Shown piece by piece: positions 47,454 through 59,200 of a DNA stretch of 64,000 bases; positions within the stretch are counted from its first letter, which is position 1; each line of letters starts with the position of its first letter. The DNA lies in assembly GCF_029714405.1 (NCBI RefSeq), contig NZ_CP121650.1:5275001-5339000 (forward strand), written 5' to 3'. A program made the translations under genes and the position numbers. The notes below the pieces were generated by a model. It saw only the letters and a program-made list of their open reading frames with translations, was not told the DNA's origin and made no database searches. The DNA is from Bradyrhizobium sp. CB82. Its GTDB lineage: Bacteria > Pseudomonadota > Alphaproteobacteria > Rhizobiales > Xanthobacteraceae.

Positions 47454-47972
47454 TCAGAGCCGATACAGGATCTGGTCAGTCCAGAACCGCTCGAGACGAT
47501 GCAGCGACTTGTTGAGCGTGGAGAATTCCTCGCCCGAAATGCCGCCGACCTGCTCCACCGTCTTGACGTGCTTCTGGTAGAGCGCATCGACGATGCGGCG
47601 AACTTCCTGGCCCTGCGGGGTCAGGCGGATGCGCACCGAGCGACGATCAACGCGCGAGCGCTGATGATCGAGGAAGCCGAGCTCGACGAGCTTCTTCAGA
47701 TTGTAGGAGACGTTGGAGCCGAGATAGTAGCCGCGCGTGCGCAGCTCGCCCGCGGTCAGCTCCTTGTCGCCGATGTTGTAGAGGAGCAGCGCCTGCACCG
47801 AGTTGATGTCGGCGCGGCCGCGACGATCGAATTCATCCTTGATGACGTCGAGCAGTCGGCGATGCAGCCGCTCCACCAGAGTCAAAGCTTCCAGATAGAG
47901 CGACTGCACCGAGCCCTGCTGGCCGGCGACGCGCTCTGCGGTATCTGCCGCAGTTGCGACGGCTTTCATCAT
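47454..47972 (-). CDS. ldtR: MarR-family winged-helix regulator, LdtR-like
   Basis: The 172-residue protein has the winged helix in INSVQALLLYNIGDKELTAG and TRGYYLGSNVSYNLKKLVEL with the wing RSRVDRRSVRIRLT. This text matches LdtR of Rhizobiales, a MarR-type regulator linked to peptidoglycan L,D-transpeptidase genes and stress tolerance. The gene stands alone with its own terminator. An inverted repeat 20 bases before its start may be its operator. The name rests on recognition of the sequence type. Confidence 0.75.
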   Translation of the reverse strand: MMKAVATAADTAERVAGQQGSVQSLYLEALTLVERLHRRLLDVIKDEFDRRGRADINSVQALLLYNIGDKELTAGELRTRGYYLGSNVSYNLKKLVELGFLDHQRSRVDRRSVRIRLTPQGQEVRRIVDALYQKHVKTVEQVGGISGEEFSTLNKSLHRLERFWTDQILYRL

Positions 47973-48365
47973 GACACTTCCCCTGTTGTCGTTTTTGTCG
48001 ACACTTATTCGACGAAACTTTTGTCCCGCCTGATAGCTGCAACTTAAGGGGAGGCGTTTGAAGATCAGCTTAAATAAGACAATAAAGAGATCATGAATTT
48101 AAGACAGTGAATCGCGGATTAAGCCTGTGCGGCAAGGACTTTTCGCAACCTTCTGTTGACGGTGGCAAGCTCCTGTTCACCCTCCGTGCGCACGCACTGT
48201 CGCATTCCAGAACAGCCCTGCCCTGTTTCGAAACGGGAGCGTAACGGCTGTGGCGGATCACGCGGGATCCTCGAAAACTTGCCGCAAATTGTAGGCAACC
48301 AACGATCAACCACACGTAAGGACAACCGTGTTCTCGCGTCCGCACAAAACGCAGCGCGGCTGTCG
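47973..48365. other. Gap upstream of the LdtR-like gene
   Basis: No gene can be supported in these 393 bases. The part nearest the regulator holds an inverted repeat (47993-48017) and AT-rich text at 48060-48110 with several TTAA motifs. Confidence 0.4.
47993..48017. promoter_or_regulatory. Inverted repeat in front of the LdtR-like gene
   Basis: TTTTGTCGA and TCGACGAAA are inverted copies with one mismatch, separated by seven bases. The position 20 bases upstream of the start codon fits autoregulation by the MarR-type product. Confidence 0.5.
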
Positions 48366-50036
<1,671 letters not shown>

Positions 50037-50153
50037 GCGCACACCCGCCCCCGAATCGCCGGAATATTTCCGCTTGTTAATCCCCGTGGCCTTGGCAGGG
50101 GGACGGCCTGATCCCATCTGCTGCCAGGATGTTTCCGAACGGGAGGACGGGTC

Positions 50154-50711
50154 ATGTCGTATTCGGACTCGGGCAACTCGGGTCCCAACTCGGGTCCCTG
50201 GCGCAATGACGGCGGGGTTCCGCCGCATGCCTATGATCCCTACCTCCAGCCGGAGCTGTTCCGCGGCGTGTCGACCCGGCGGGTGTTCGCTTTCCTGATC
50301 GACCTCATCGTGATCTCGGTCCCGGTGATCCTCGGCTACATCTTCATCGCCGTGTTTGGCGTGGTCACGCTCGGCCTCGGCTGGGCGCTGTTCTGGCTCG
50401 CATGGCCGGCCTCGGTGATCTGGGCCGTGGTCTACTATGGCGCCTGCATCGGCGGTCCAAATTCGGCGACGGTCGGCATGCGGGTGATGGATCTGGAGTT
50501 GCGCACCTGGTACGGCGCACCCGGCTATTTCGTGCTCGGCGCCATGCACGCCGTGCTGTTCTGGGTGTCGATCTCGTTCCTGACGCCGTTCGTGATCCTG
50601 GTCGGGCTGTTCAACGGCCGCCGGCGCCTGTTGCACGACATCGTGCTGGGAACGGTCGTCATTAACAACTCGGTCCGCTCTCCGGTGCCTCAGACGGCCA
50701 GAACCTACTAG
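50154..50711 (+). CDS. RDD-family membrane protein
   Basis: The 185-residue protein has a glycine/serine-rich start, then RGVSTRRVFAFLIDLIVISV with the Arg and Asp of the RDD motif, further helices and GGPNSATVGMRVMDLEL as the second RDD segment. RDD proteins are polytopic; some transport ions or small solutes. GGAGG lies before the ATG. It lies between hemB and bpt, as in related genomes. No substrate can be given. Confidence 0.83.
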   Translation: MSYSDSGNSGPNSGPWRNDGGVPPHAYDPYLQPELFRGVSTRRVFAFLIDLIVISVPVILGYIFIAVFGVVTLGLGWALFWLAWPASVIWAVVYYGACIGGPNSATVGMRVMDLELRTWYGAPGYFVLGAMHAVLFWVSISFLTPFVILVGLFNGRRRLLHDIVLGTVVINNSVRSPVPQTARTY

Positions 50712-50803
50712 AGAGCCTCTTAAACCACCTTATGAGCTGACCGATTGACCATGGGCCTCCGTAGCGCGATGCTGATACTCACTTCGGAGGCCGACGACGT
50801 CCC

Positions 50804-51580
50804 TTGACCCAGCACTCGCGCGATACCCCCCAGTTTTACCTCACGGCGCCCTCGCCTTGCCCGTATCTGCCGGGCCGGCATGAGCGCAAGGTGTTTACAC
50901 ACCTCGTGGGGGACCGCGCCGGCGACCTCAACGACCTCCTGACCCATGGTGGCTTCCGCCGCAGCCAGTCGATCGCCTATCGGCCCGCCTGCGACCAGTG
51001 CCGGGCCTGCGTTTCGGTCCGGGTGATCGCCAATGAGTTCCGCCCGTCCCGCAACTTCCGCAAGGTGATGGCACGCAACGCCGATGTCATCGGCGAGCAG
51101 CGCAGCGCGGTGCCGACCTCGGAGCAGTATTCGGTGTTCCGCGGCTATCTCGACGCCCGCCACCGCAATGGCGGCATGGCCGACATGACCGTGCTCGACT
51201 ACGCCATGATGGTCGAGGACAGCCATGTCGAAACCCGCATCATCGAGTATCGCAAGCGCGGTCCCGACAGCGGCATCACCGGCCGCGGCGAGCAGCTGCT
51301 GGCGGTGGCGCTGACCGACGTGCTCAGCGACGGGCTGTCGATGGTCTATTCCTTTTTCGAGCCCAGCGAGGTCAGCCGCTCGCTCGGCACCTTCATGATC
51401 CTCGACCACATTGCCCGCGCCCGTCGCCAGGGCCTGCCCTACGTCTATCTCGGCTACTGGATCGAGGGCTCCAAGAAGATGGACTACAAGGCGCGCTTCC
51501 TGCCGCAGCAGCGCCTCGCACCCTCCGGATGGCTGCGCATCGACGCACAAGGCGACACGGCGTCAGAGCCGCAGGATTAA
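50804..51580 (+). CDS. bpt: Bpt-type leucyltransferase (N-end rule, arginyl-transferase family)
   Basis: The 258-residue protein reads [20 protein letters not shown], then [20 protein letters not shown] and the C-terminal [18 protein letters not shown] and [19 protein letters not shown], the signature of bacterial Bpt/ATE proteins. It adds leucine to N-terminal Asp or Glu and marks proteins for ClpAP degradation. The first start in frame is a TTG at 50804 after a distant GGAGG; no better codon lies upstream. The CxxC region is intact. Confidence 0.9.
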   Translation: MTQHSRDTPQFYLTAPSPCPYLPGRHERKVFTHLVGDRAGDLNDLLTHGGFRRSQSIAYRPACDQCRACVSVRVIANEFRPSRNFRKVMARNADVIGEQRSAVPTSEQYSVFRGYLDARHRNGGMADMTVLDYAMMVEDSHVETRIIEYRKRGPDSGITGRGEQLLAVALTDVLSDGLSMVYSFFEPSEVSRSLGTFMILDHIARARRQGLPYVYLGYWIEGSKKMDYKARFLPQQRLAPSGWLRIDAQGDTASEPQD

Positions 51581-51636
51581 GGGCATGTTCGTGCGTCGTG
51601 CCGCGCACGGCGGAGCACGTCGCCGCGCCGCGGCTT

Positions 51637-53100
51637 TCAAGACACTGCGGCTTCAGCCACCTCCGATGCCGCGGACTTCAAAGCGCTCTCATTCCCGACG
51701 ATGAAATTGAGCGCCGCAATTCCAGGCAGGAAGAAGTAGCCTCCTCCCAGAGTGGCCGTGAAGGTCGCCAGGGAAACCTCTTCACCGCTCGCCAAGCCCG
51801 GCATGGAGAAAGACTTGGGGAAGGTCTTGGGATCGGACGACCCCACGAACGGATCGTCCGCGTGGAGGTTCACGAAACTCGGGTTTCGCACCCAGCGCTG
51901 CTGGATGAACTCGAACTGCCGTTCGAGATCCGCATTGCAGGCGATGAAGAAGATGCCTTTGCGCGTTTCGCCATTGCTCTCCTCGCGATACGGCCGGCCG
52001 CGGCGTAGCAACCTGTGCAGCTTGGTCGACTTGATGCTCGATTGCACATCGACGCCCAGCGTGTCTCTCGGGTTCACCCGGCGAATGTGGGATCCTTTCG
52101 GGCACGTGAAACCATTGGCGTCCTCGACACGAAACCGAAATGCGTCGGCTTTCGAATCCGACATTGGCTTATTCGGGTCCCACCCGAGCGGCAAGCCAGT
52201 GACCTGGCGGCCCATCATCTTTTCGCAGACCTCTTTACCGTGCAACGCTCGAAAGGCATCGAACGCCGCTACGTCCTGCTCGATCTGGCGCACCGCCAAA
52301 TAGCTCCCGTTCAGGGCAAAGCGGCCGCCGGGATGCTTGGCGCGGCCCGATTCGGTCCACCCCTCCACGTTCGGGCAGTAGGCGAGCTCGTCGTATTCGT
52401 TGCGATAGCCAAGAATGAACTCTCCAGGCGAGACGACGCGATCCTCGTACAAGGGACCGGCCTCAGCCTTCGCCTTGCTCAGTCCGACGCCGTCGTCTTG
52501 CCTCAGCCCCTGGATCACGGGCTGCGCGAGGCCATCGCGGAATCCGAATGCCTCGTGCAGTTTCTCTTCCGTTTCGCCTTCTATTTTCCGGAATGAACAA
52601 GGGTCGTTCTCGACCCTGATGACGCAGAACACCTTCTCATCCACATCCGAAATGGGGGACTCGGCGTCTTTCTCCGTCCACTCGGCAATCAGGACATGCA
52701 CGGGACCGCGGGCGATACCATCACCATCAACGTCGGCCCAGCGCCATTTGCGGGGGTTGTCCCTCAACAGCAACGCGCGTACGTCGCTGCCCATGCCACT
52801 GCGGAACGGAGTTGGAAACGGATGCTCTCTGGTTTCCATGCATCCGAGCCTGGTGAGCCCCGAAAAGCTGAACGCGATCGCTATGGCGCTATGGATGTGC
52901 GTCGTTCGTGATTCCTTGACGTGCGCGGCACTGACCACCAATCTGCTCTTCTTTGCGAGCCACGCGCGCGCTGCGTTCTCCTGACCGTCCCTGATCGTCA
53001 GCAACCAGAAGCGACTGCTCCTCAGCCAGCCGTAGCCGCTCCTCAGCATTCCCTGGATGTCATCGAACTGCTTCGCGAGATGCGGCGCTTGCGCTTTCAT
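51637..53100 (-). CDS. Dyp-type haem peroxidase
   Basis: The 487-residue protein has the GxxDG motif in FGFRDGLAQPVIQG (Asp at about residue 189, the distal acid) and the proximal haem ligand in CPKGSHIRRVNPR (His 338), followed by LHRLLRRGRPY and the C-terminal half typical of Dyp enzymes. There is no signal peptide. It uses hydrogen peroxide or organic hydroperoxides to oxidise bulky substrates. Its start overlaps the stop of the membrane-protein gene by four bases (ATGA), so it is the last member of a coupled four-gene unit. Confidence 0.88.
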   Translation of the reverse strand: MKAQAPHLAKQFDDIQGMLRSGYGWLRSSRFWLLTIRDGQENAARAWLAKKSRLVVSAAHVKESRTTHIHSAIAIAFSFSGLTRLGCMETREHPFPTPFRSGMGSDVRALLLRDNPRKWRWADVDGDGIARGPVHVLIAEWTEKDAESPISDVDEKVFCVIRVENDPCSFRKIEGETEEKLHEAFGFRDGLAQPVIQGLRQDDGVGLSKAKAEAGPLYEDRVVSPGEFILGYRNEYDELAYCPNVEGWTESGRAKHPGGRFALNGSYLAVRQIEQDVAAFDAFRALHGKEVCEKMMGRQVTGLPLGWDPNKPMSDSKADAFRFRVEDANGFTCPKGSHIRRVNPRDTLGVDVQSSIKSTKLHRLLRRGRPYREESNGETRKGIFFIACNADLERQFEFIQQRWVRNPSFVNLHADDPFVGSSDPKTFPKSFSMPGLASGEEVSLATFTATLGGGYFFLPGIAALNFIVGNESALKSAASEVAEAAVS

Positions 53101-54911
53101 GATTCGATGGCCCTCATGATCAGGTCGTCGTTGCTGTCGTTGCGCTCCCCGAACAGGGCGTCGCGCAGTCCAGTGGCGAGGTTGATCTCGTCGACCGTTT
53201 TCTTGCGCGCGTCGAAGCGATACATTTGGGGAAGCATGCTATCGCGTGCATATGACTTGAACTTCAACTCGCACTTCACGCCCCGGAAGGCGATAAATCG
53301 CGTCGGCGGGAAGCTGCGCGGCTCGTCGACGGCGGGCTGGCCGATCGCCGCCGATCCACGGCGCTTCAGCGTGGTCCACCGCCATGCCAGGGTCGTTCCG
53401 ATCGTCGCGCCATTGATAAAATCGTCGAGATAGCCGCCAAAGCTGCCGTCATAGTTCGAGCAGAACAGATAGCGGCGCCCTCCCTCGATGATGTGCCAGT
53501 GACCGAAATGAATGCCCGGCGCATCACCCAGCCGGCCCTCGGTGAAGAACGCGCGTCCAAACAGTGTCACGATGCGCAGCGATGCCCGTATCCACCAGGC
53601 ACTCCAGCCGTTCGGACTGCGAATGTCCGTCAGGCTGACCATGTGCGCGGTTTCACGAACCACCAGCCCTTCGCACTGGTCGATCGACGTCTGGACCTGC
53701 TGGGCCCGCGGCACGTCGTCTTCGTAGGGATGGAAGAACCAGTTGCCTGTCGCCGCAAACTGCCCGTTGATCCAGGAAAACACGCTGACGACGCAGATCA
53801 ACGCAACGATCGCGAGGATGACGAAGAGGACGATCTGCCATCCAAGGAATTTCTCGGTCAATGCATGGTAAGCGTCCACGATACTCGTGGGGCAGAAAAT
53901 GAAAACGAGTGCGAAGGCAAGGACGGCCAGAAGAAGCGGCACGCCGACGAAAAAGCCGACCCAATAGGTGGACCATGACGACCACGTCTCCGTGGGCCGT
54001 TCGAGCTCGCGACGGACGCCCTTCAGCCAGAGCCGCCAGGTCTCGGACACGGCGGGCAGCGCGGCCAGGAACAGCCACGCCAGATATCCGAGCCCAACCA
54101 GCGCCAGTACGCTACGAACGCTTACCCAGAAGACCCAGCCGCTCACCGTGCTGACGGCGTCCACGATGGCCTGCAGGCCCGAGTAGAGTCCGCCGAACAA
54201 CCAGGTGTAGACGCCAGCCAGGCCACGCGGCACCGCGCCCACCAGCCAGACCGCGGCCAGCCACAGCACGAAGATGGTCAGCAGATAGCCGACCTTTCCG
54301 GAGATGCTTGCGCCCTTCCCCCGCCACCAGGATCGCGGCGCCGGCGCGATCGCCCAATCGAAGCGCGAGTTATTGAATGCCCGTTGTGCGAGCGCGAGCG
54401 CAAACGATGAACGGTCATCGCCAAATTGTCCCGTTGCCTTCAGGCGACGCGCTTCGTCCCGCGTCCATTCAAGCAGCTCATGCTCCTTCTCGATCTGCCG
54501 GACCGTTCGGTCGCGCGCGCCGATGAAGCCGCCATCGGCGATGCTGAGGCACTTCATCAGCTTTTCGTGCAATTGACTGTTGCGCTCGCTCTGCTGCTCG
54601 GGACCACTGCCGGGCCAGAACGAGCTGTAGAGCGACCACATCGTTTCGCTCGAATGATAGACGAGCCTGTAGAGCATATCGTAGGGATCGATGCCCTCTT
54701 CGATGGCAAGCTCGAGCATCAGCGATGGCCTCGGGTCCTGCGCGCCTGTCATCGCCGGCAAAAGTGCGAGGGAGGCGAACTGCACCACCGCGACGTCCGC
54801 GAACAGGACGTTCAGCGCCTTGCAAACAGGGCTGTTTTCCGAAAGATCGGTCGTGCCGTCCCAACCTGGCACGACGATGCAGATCAGCTGCTGGCGGACC
54901 ATCTTGAGCAT
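53097..54911 (-). CDS. Membrane protein with four helices and a C-terminal alpha/beta-barrel-like domain
   Basis: The 604-residue protein begins with a soluble region of about 200 residues (QQLICIVVPGWDGTTDLSE), has helices near residues 207-227, 258-288, 316-340 and 357-380, and ends in a soluble domain with FGHWHIIEGGRRYLFCSNYD followed by GSFGGYLDDFI (residues 467-500). The last motif resembles a small domain that I have seen in proteins linked to bacterial peroxidases and P450s, a recognition and not a proven match. It lies between the P450 gene (20 bases upstream) and the peroxidase gene (4-base overlap). ATG 54911 follows a G-rich site. It is presumably a membrane anchor or substrate-handling partner. 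Confidence 0.65.
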   Translation of the reverse strand: MLKMVRQQLICIVVPGWDGTTDLSENSPVCKALNVLFADVAVVQFASLALLPAMTGAQDPRPSLMLELAIEEGIDPYDMLYRLVYHSSETMWSLYSSFWPGSGPEQQSERNSQLHEKLMKCLSIADGGFIGARDRTVRQIEKEHELLEWTRDEARRLKATGQFGDDRSSFALALAQRAFNNSRFDWAIAPAPRSWWRGKGASISGKVGYLLTIFVLWLAAVWLVGAVPRGLAGVYTWLFGGLYSGLQAIVDAVSTVSGWVFWVSVRSVLALVGLGYLAWLFLAALPAVSETWRLWLKGVRRELERPTETWSSWSTYWVGFFVGVPLLLAVLAFALVFIFCPTSIVDAYHALTEKFLGWQIVLFVILAIVALICVVSVFSWINGQFAATGNWFFHPYEDDVPRAQQVQTSIDQCEGLVVRETAHMVSLTDIRSPNGWSAWWIRASLRIVTLFGRAFFTEGRLGDAPGIHFGHWHIIEGGRRYLFCSNYDGSFGGYLDDFINGATIGTTLAWRWTTLKRRGSAAIGQPAVDEPRSFPPTRFIAFRGVKCELKFKSYARDSMLPQMYRFDARKKTVDEINLATGLRDALFGERNDSNDDLIMRAIES

Positions 54912-54931
54912 GCCCGTCCCCCTCCCGCCAG

Positions 54932-56221
54932 CTAAACGAAACTCACGCGCATGCGCGACATCAGTGGTCCGTCGTAGGTGATGGCCTTGCCCTCGCTCTT
55001 TGCCAGTTGCAGCTCGGGAAGGATCAACAGGCCGATCAGCGCGCTGGTCAGGATCTCGACCGCATAAACCATGGCGGGACACTGGCGCGTGCCGTAGCCG
55101 AACATCAGCCACCGCAGATCCTCGTCCTTGCCCCAGTCGCGCGCGGGGCAGAATTTGTTGCTATCCTTCACAACGTCGGAATCAAACAAGGCCGCAATCG
55201 ACCAGATCGCCATCTTTCCGCCGGCGGGGCACGTTGCATTGTGCCGTGCGCCCGTCTCGAATTCCGTGTCGCGCGGCACATCGCGCGCGAGCAGCGGAAA
55301 GATCGGCCGGAATCGCAGCAGCTCGAGCACGTGGTTGCGCACCCGCTCGCGGAAGTCGGCGTTCTGCCAAACCGCGTCCGGGTCAAGCTGCTTGAGCCGC
55401 CGCGCCTCGTCTCGCAAAGCCTTGTGAACCTTGGGCCGGTCCAGAAGCTCCTGCACGGCAAGCGCTCCCGACTGCACCGTCACCGGATGCGAGATCCAGG
55501 CAAGTCCGACTGCGTTGCGTTCGATGTTGTCCGGACCCGGCAGGCCCCATGCGCTTTGAATGTCGGTCCTGACGCCTGCGATGCGCGACATCAGTGCATC
55601 CGCGTTGAGCTCAGCCCGTCGCTGCACCCTCAACGTCGCCGAACTGCCGGCCAGCAACTGTCCCGCCACGTAGCGGATCTCGAGGAGATATTGCCGTTTC
55701 AGTCCGGGGTCAGTGAGGCTGCCGCCTGCGCCCGCCGCCACCCTGTCCGTGGCCGCCCCGAACAGGGGATACATGGCGCGAAACACGATCCACATCAGGT
55801 AATCCTCGATGAGATCGAACGACTTGTTCGTCCCGAGCCGCCCGAGTGCCTCAACGTAGTCCTGGACCGCCTTGTCGGCTGCAGCCGGCAATGTCTCTTT
55901 CAGGATAGCCAGCCGATCATCCAGCAAGATCTTGTCGGCGCTGTAGGTGGGGCCGGGATCCATGCCGATCAGATAATCACCAGCCGACAGGTTGGCCGCG
56001 TGCGCCGTGTTCGAGAAACTGTTCGGCCTTGTCAGCACCGCTTTGACAGCGCTCGCGCGCGCCGGCATTCCCAACCAGCCGCCGACGAACGGCCAGCGCC
56101 GAAGCACCTTTCCGATCGCGCGCAAAGCGCCCGGATGGCGATTGGCCCAACAAAAGATCCCGTAGGAGATGCTGCGAACTCCTGGCGGCAAGGCATCGGG
56201 AATATAAGTCGAGTTTTTCAT
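54932..56221 (-). CDS. Cytochrome P450-like protein with unusual I-helix
   Basis: The 429-residue protein has ELLR (residues 300-303, the K-helix ExxR) and the haem loop FGYGTRQCPAM (Cys about 381). The I-helix, however, reads AWISHPVTVQSGA where the usual A/G-G-x-D/E-T is expected, so the acid of the acid-alcohol pair is missing. This suggests an enzyme that uses peroxide or rearranges hydroperoxides instead of activating oxygen, but that is inference. Its start overlaps the cyclase gene stop by four bases (ATGA). It is followed 20 bases later by the membrane-protein gene and then the Dyp peroxidase. Confidence 0.75.
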   Translation of the reverse strand: MKNSTYIPDALPPGVRSISYGIFCWANRHPGALRAIGKVLRRWPFVGGWLGMPARASAVKAVLTRPNSFSNTAHAANLSAGDYLIGMDPGPTYSADKILLDDRLAILKETLPAAADKAVQDYVEALGRLGTNKSFDLIEDYLMWIVFRAMYPLFGAATDRVAAGAGGSLTDPGLKRQYLLEIRYVAGQLLAGSSATLRVQRRAELNADALMSRIAGVRTDIQSAWGLPGPDNIERNAVGLAWISHPVTVQSGALAVQELLDRPKVHKALRDEARRLKQLDPDAVWQNADFRERVRNHVLELLRFRPIFPLLARDVPRDTEFETGARHNATCPAGGKMAIWSIAALFDSDVVKDSNKFCPARDWGKDEDLRWLMFGYGTRQCPAMVYAVEILTSALIGLLILPELQLAKSEGKAITYDGPLMSRMRVSFV

Positions 56222-59200
56222 GCTGGGTGCCAATCCTCTTGTCGCGTTGCAAGCGCTGCAGTGGCCCGCTTCTGGTAGTAGGGCATGCCGAGATGACGCG
56301 CCGCCTCGGAGGTCTGCGTGAAGCAAGCTTCGGCCGCCGGCCCGTCGCCCGCTTGCCGCAGCGTTTCGGCCAGCTCGCAAAGGGCTTCGGTCCGGTGCCC
56401 GTATTCTTCGCCCGCTTGCTCCACGGCCTTGCGTCCGACGCGGATCGCATCGTCCAGCCGTCCAAGGTTGCGATAGGCGACACCAAGCGCCACCCGCATG
56501 AAGGTCCGGCCGTAAGGACCGGCCGCATCGTAGATGCGCTCGACGAATCCCTTTTCGAGCAGCGGTATCGCTTCAGAAGCCTTGCCATTGCGGGCAAGCG
56601 CATTCCCGAGCACCCCCGTGCAGGCGGCCAGCATCGTCGGCACGTTGTGGGTCAGGCATTGCTGCATGGCCCGCCGCATCAGGGCCTCCGCCCGGTCGAG
56701 CTCCCCGCTCTCGACCCAGATTTGCGCCTGGACGGTATCGACCAACAGACGCGAATAGGGATGGTTGACGCTTGAGAGAATCTCGTAGGCCAGAGCGCAG
56801 AGTTCGTGTCCGGCTTCGTAATCACCCAGCCGCCACAGCGTGCTGGCATAGAACGCGTAGAGGTTGATGATCGGAATCGCCGCCCATCCGGGCTGGACAC
56901 GATGGTCAGCGAGTTCGTAGGCATAGTCGGCCAGCAGGACACGACCCTCGGCATCCGCCTCCGAATACCGCCCGAGAGCATGGAAATGCATGAGGCGCGC
57001 CTGATGCGCCGCCATCACCATGTGGCGACGCTGGGCAAGACGGGCCGCCTCAAGGCCCTGTGTGGCATGCCGAAGTCCTTGCTCGAAGCGTCCGCGCATC
57101 CAGAGAAACACCGCCGTCTGCGTCGCAATCGAGGCGCGGGCGCGATGGTCGTCCAGTTGCGCGGCAAGGGCCTCCGCGCGCTCCATATTGTTGAAGATCT
57201 CGTCGATGTGCCCGAGCGCCATCATGGCGCCGATGGCTTCCAGCCGAAGCGCAAGTTCGAGAGCTTGCGCAGTCGTGGTGCCGCCGGCGCGGCGAGCCGC
57301 CTCGATGCCCATCTCGAACAGTTGCAGGGCTTCCTGATTCGCCGAGCGCGAGATGGCACGCGCCATCGACTTCACGGCGAATCTTGCCGCATGCTCCCAT
57401 TCCTCGCCCTTGAAGGCGTGATGGGCCAGGGCCGGCGCGGCATCGGCGTCCTCGGCGCCGGGCTTGCGACTGCAAGGCGAGGAAAGCGAGCCGATGCAGC
57501 GCCTTGAGGCGGGCGCGCGTCAGCGCCCCGAGCACGACGTCCCTGACCAGTGCATGACGGAACACGAAAGCGTGCTGCTCCAGCGAACGCCCAGTGGGAT
57601 CGGGCCTCGTCAGCAAGCCGGACGAGACGCAAAGGCCAAGCAACTCCTCGGTCCGCGCAGGATCTTCGTCCTGCATGGCGGCGATCAACTCTCGCGTGAT
57701 GGGATCGCCGAGAACGCTCGCCGCCTCCAGGGCCGACTTCGCGGCATCAGGCAACCTGTCGACCCGCGCGCCGATCACGGCGGCGATGGAGCCCGGGACC
57801 CGCAACTCCCCGCGAGGCCGCTGCAAACGATAGGCGCCCGGCGTTCCCTCGAGTGATCCGTCATCGATCAGCGTGATGACCAGTTGCTCCATGAAGAAGG
57901 GATTGCCGTCGGCGCGGCGAACCAGCTCGCTCGTCACCCCGAGCACCGAAGGATCATCGCCGAGCAAGGCCCGCGCGAGGGCAAGCATCTCCCCGTCCCG
58001 CAGGGGATCGACCACGTGCTCGGCGAACCACGCCGCCTGACCCCATTGATGCTCGAAACCCGGACGGTAGCTGACGCAGACCAGGACCGGCAGACCCTCG
58101 AGCCGGGGCAACAGAGCCTCGAACAGCCGCCGGCTGTCGCGATCGGCCAGGAACACATCCTCGAGCACCAGCACGAACGGACCTGCCCGGACGCGCTGGC
58201 GAACGAGCCACAGCAGCGCCTCGCCGATACGGCGCCGCCTTTGCGCCGGATTGAGCGCCAGCCAGGCCTCGTTCGGCGCAGCGAACCCGAGCAGATCGCT
58301 CAAAGCCGGAAGATGATCGGCACCTTCTGACGGCCATTTCGCGAGCAAGGCCTGCACAGCGGTCTGCTTGACGTCGGTTGCGCTCGTGCGAGGCAACTGC
58401 AACAGACTTGCGATCAGGTCGGCCGCAGTGCTGTAGGCTCTGGTGCTCGCATAGCCCCTCGCCTGCGCGACGCACACGTCCACGCCGTGGCCTGCGAGAG
58501 CGGCTGTCCAATCGCCGATCAGGCGGGACTTTCCGATGCCGGCATCGCCGCGCAGCCCGATCGTCCGCATGACGCCTGTCCTGGCGGTTTCGAGCTCGCC
58601 CGCCAGCACCTCCAGCAACTCCTGGCGTCCGACGAGGGGCGCCCATCGCTGCTTTCGCGTCAATGGTGCGGCCGCCGAACTTTCGGTCTCGACCATGACT
58701 TCGTGAAGTTCGATCGGGGCGGCCAGTCCGCGCACTGGCTTTATTCCGACCGGCCGTGTGTCGATCTGCTGTGCGACCAGGCGCTGCGTCGCCGCGCTGA
58801 TCAAGATGCCACCCGGGGACGCGAGTTTCTCCAGCCGCGACGCGATGTGGATCGTCTGACCGTCCGCACCGTAATGCGACCACTGGTACTGCCCGACGAT
58901 ACCGACCAGGACCTCGCCGGAGTTGATGCCGATGCGCAGCGTCGGGCTGGCGGCGCCTTGCGCTTCATTGCCGGGAATGATTGCCCTCTGCATCTTCAGA
59001 GCGGCCATGCAGGCCCGTAAGGCGTGATCTTCCTGCGCCAGAGGCGCCCCGAACAATGCAACGAGGCCGTCACCCAGCAGTTGGCTGACGGTGCCTCCAA
59101 AGGTTTCGACCGCGTCGGCAAGCAGGTCGAGCGTCCTGCCGAGATAGTTCCGGGATTCCTCGGGATCCGCGTCCTGCAACAATGCGGTCGAGTCGCAAAC

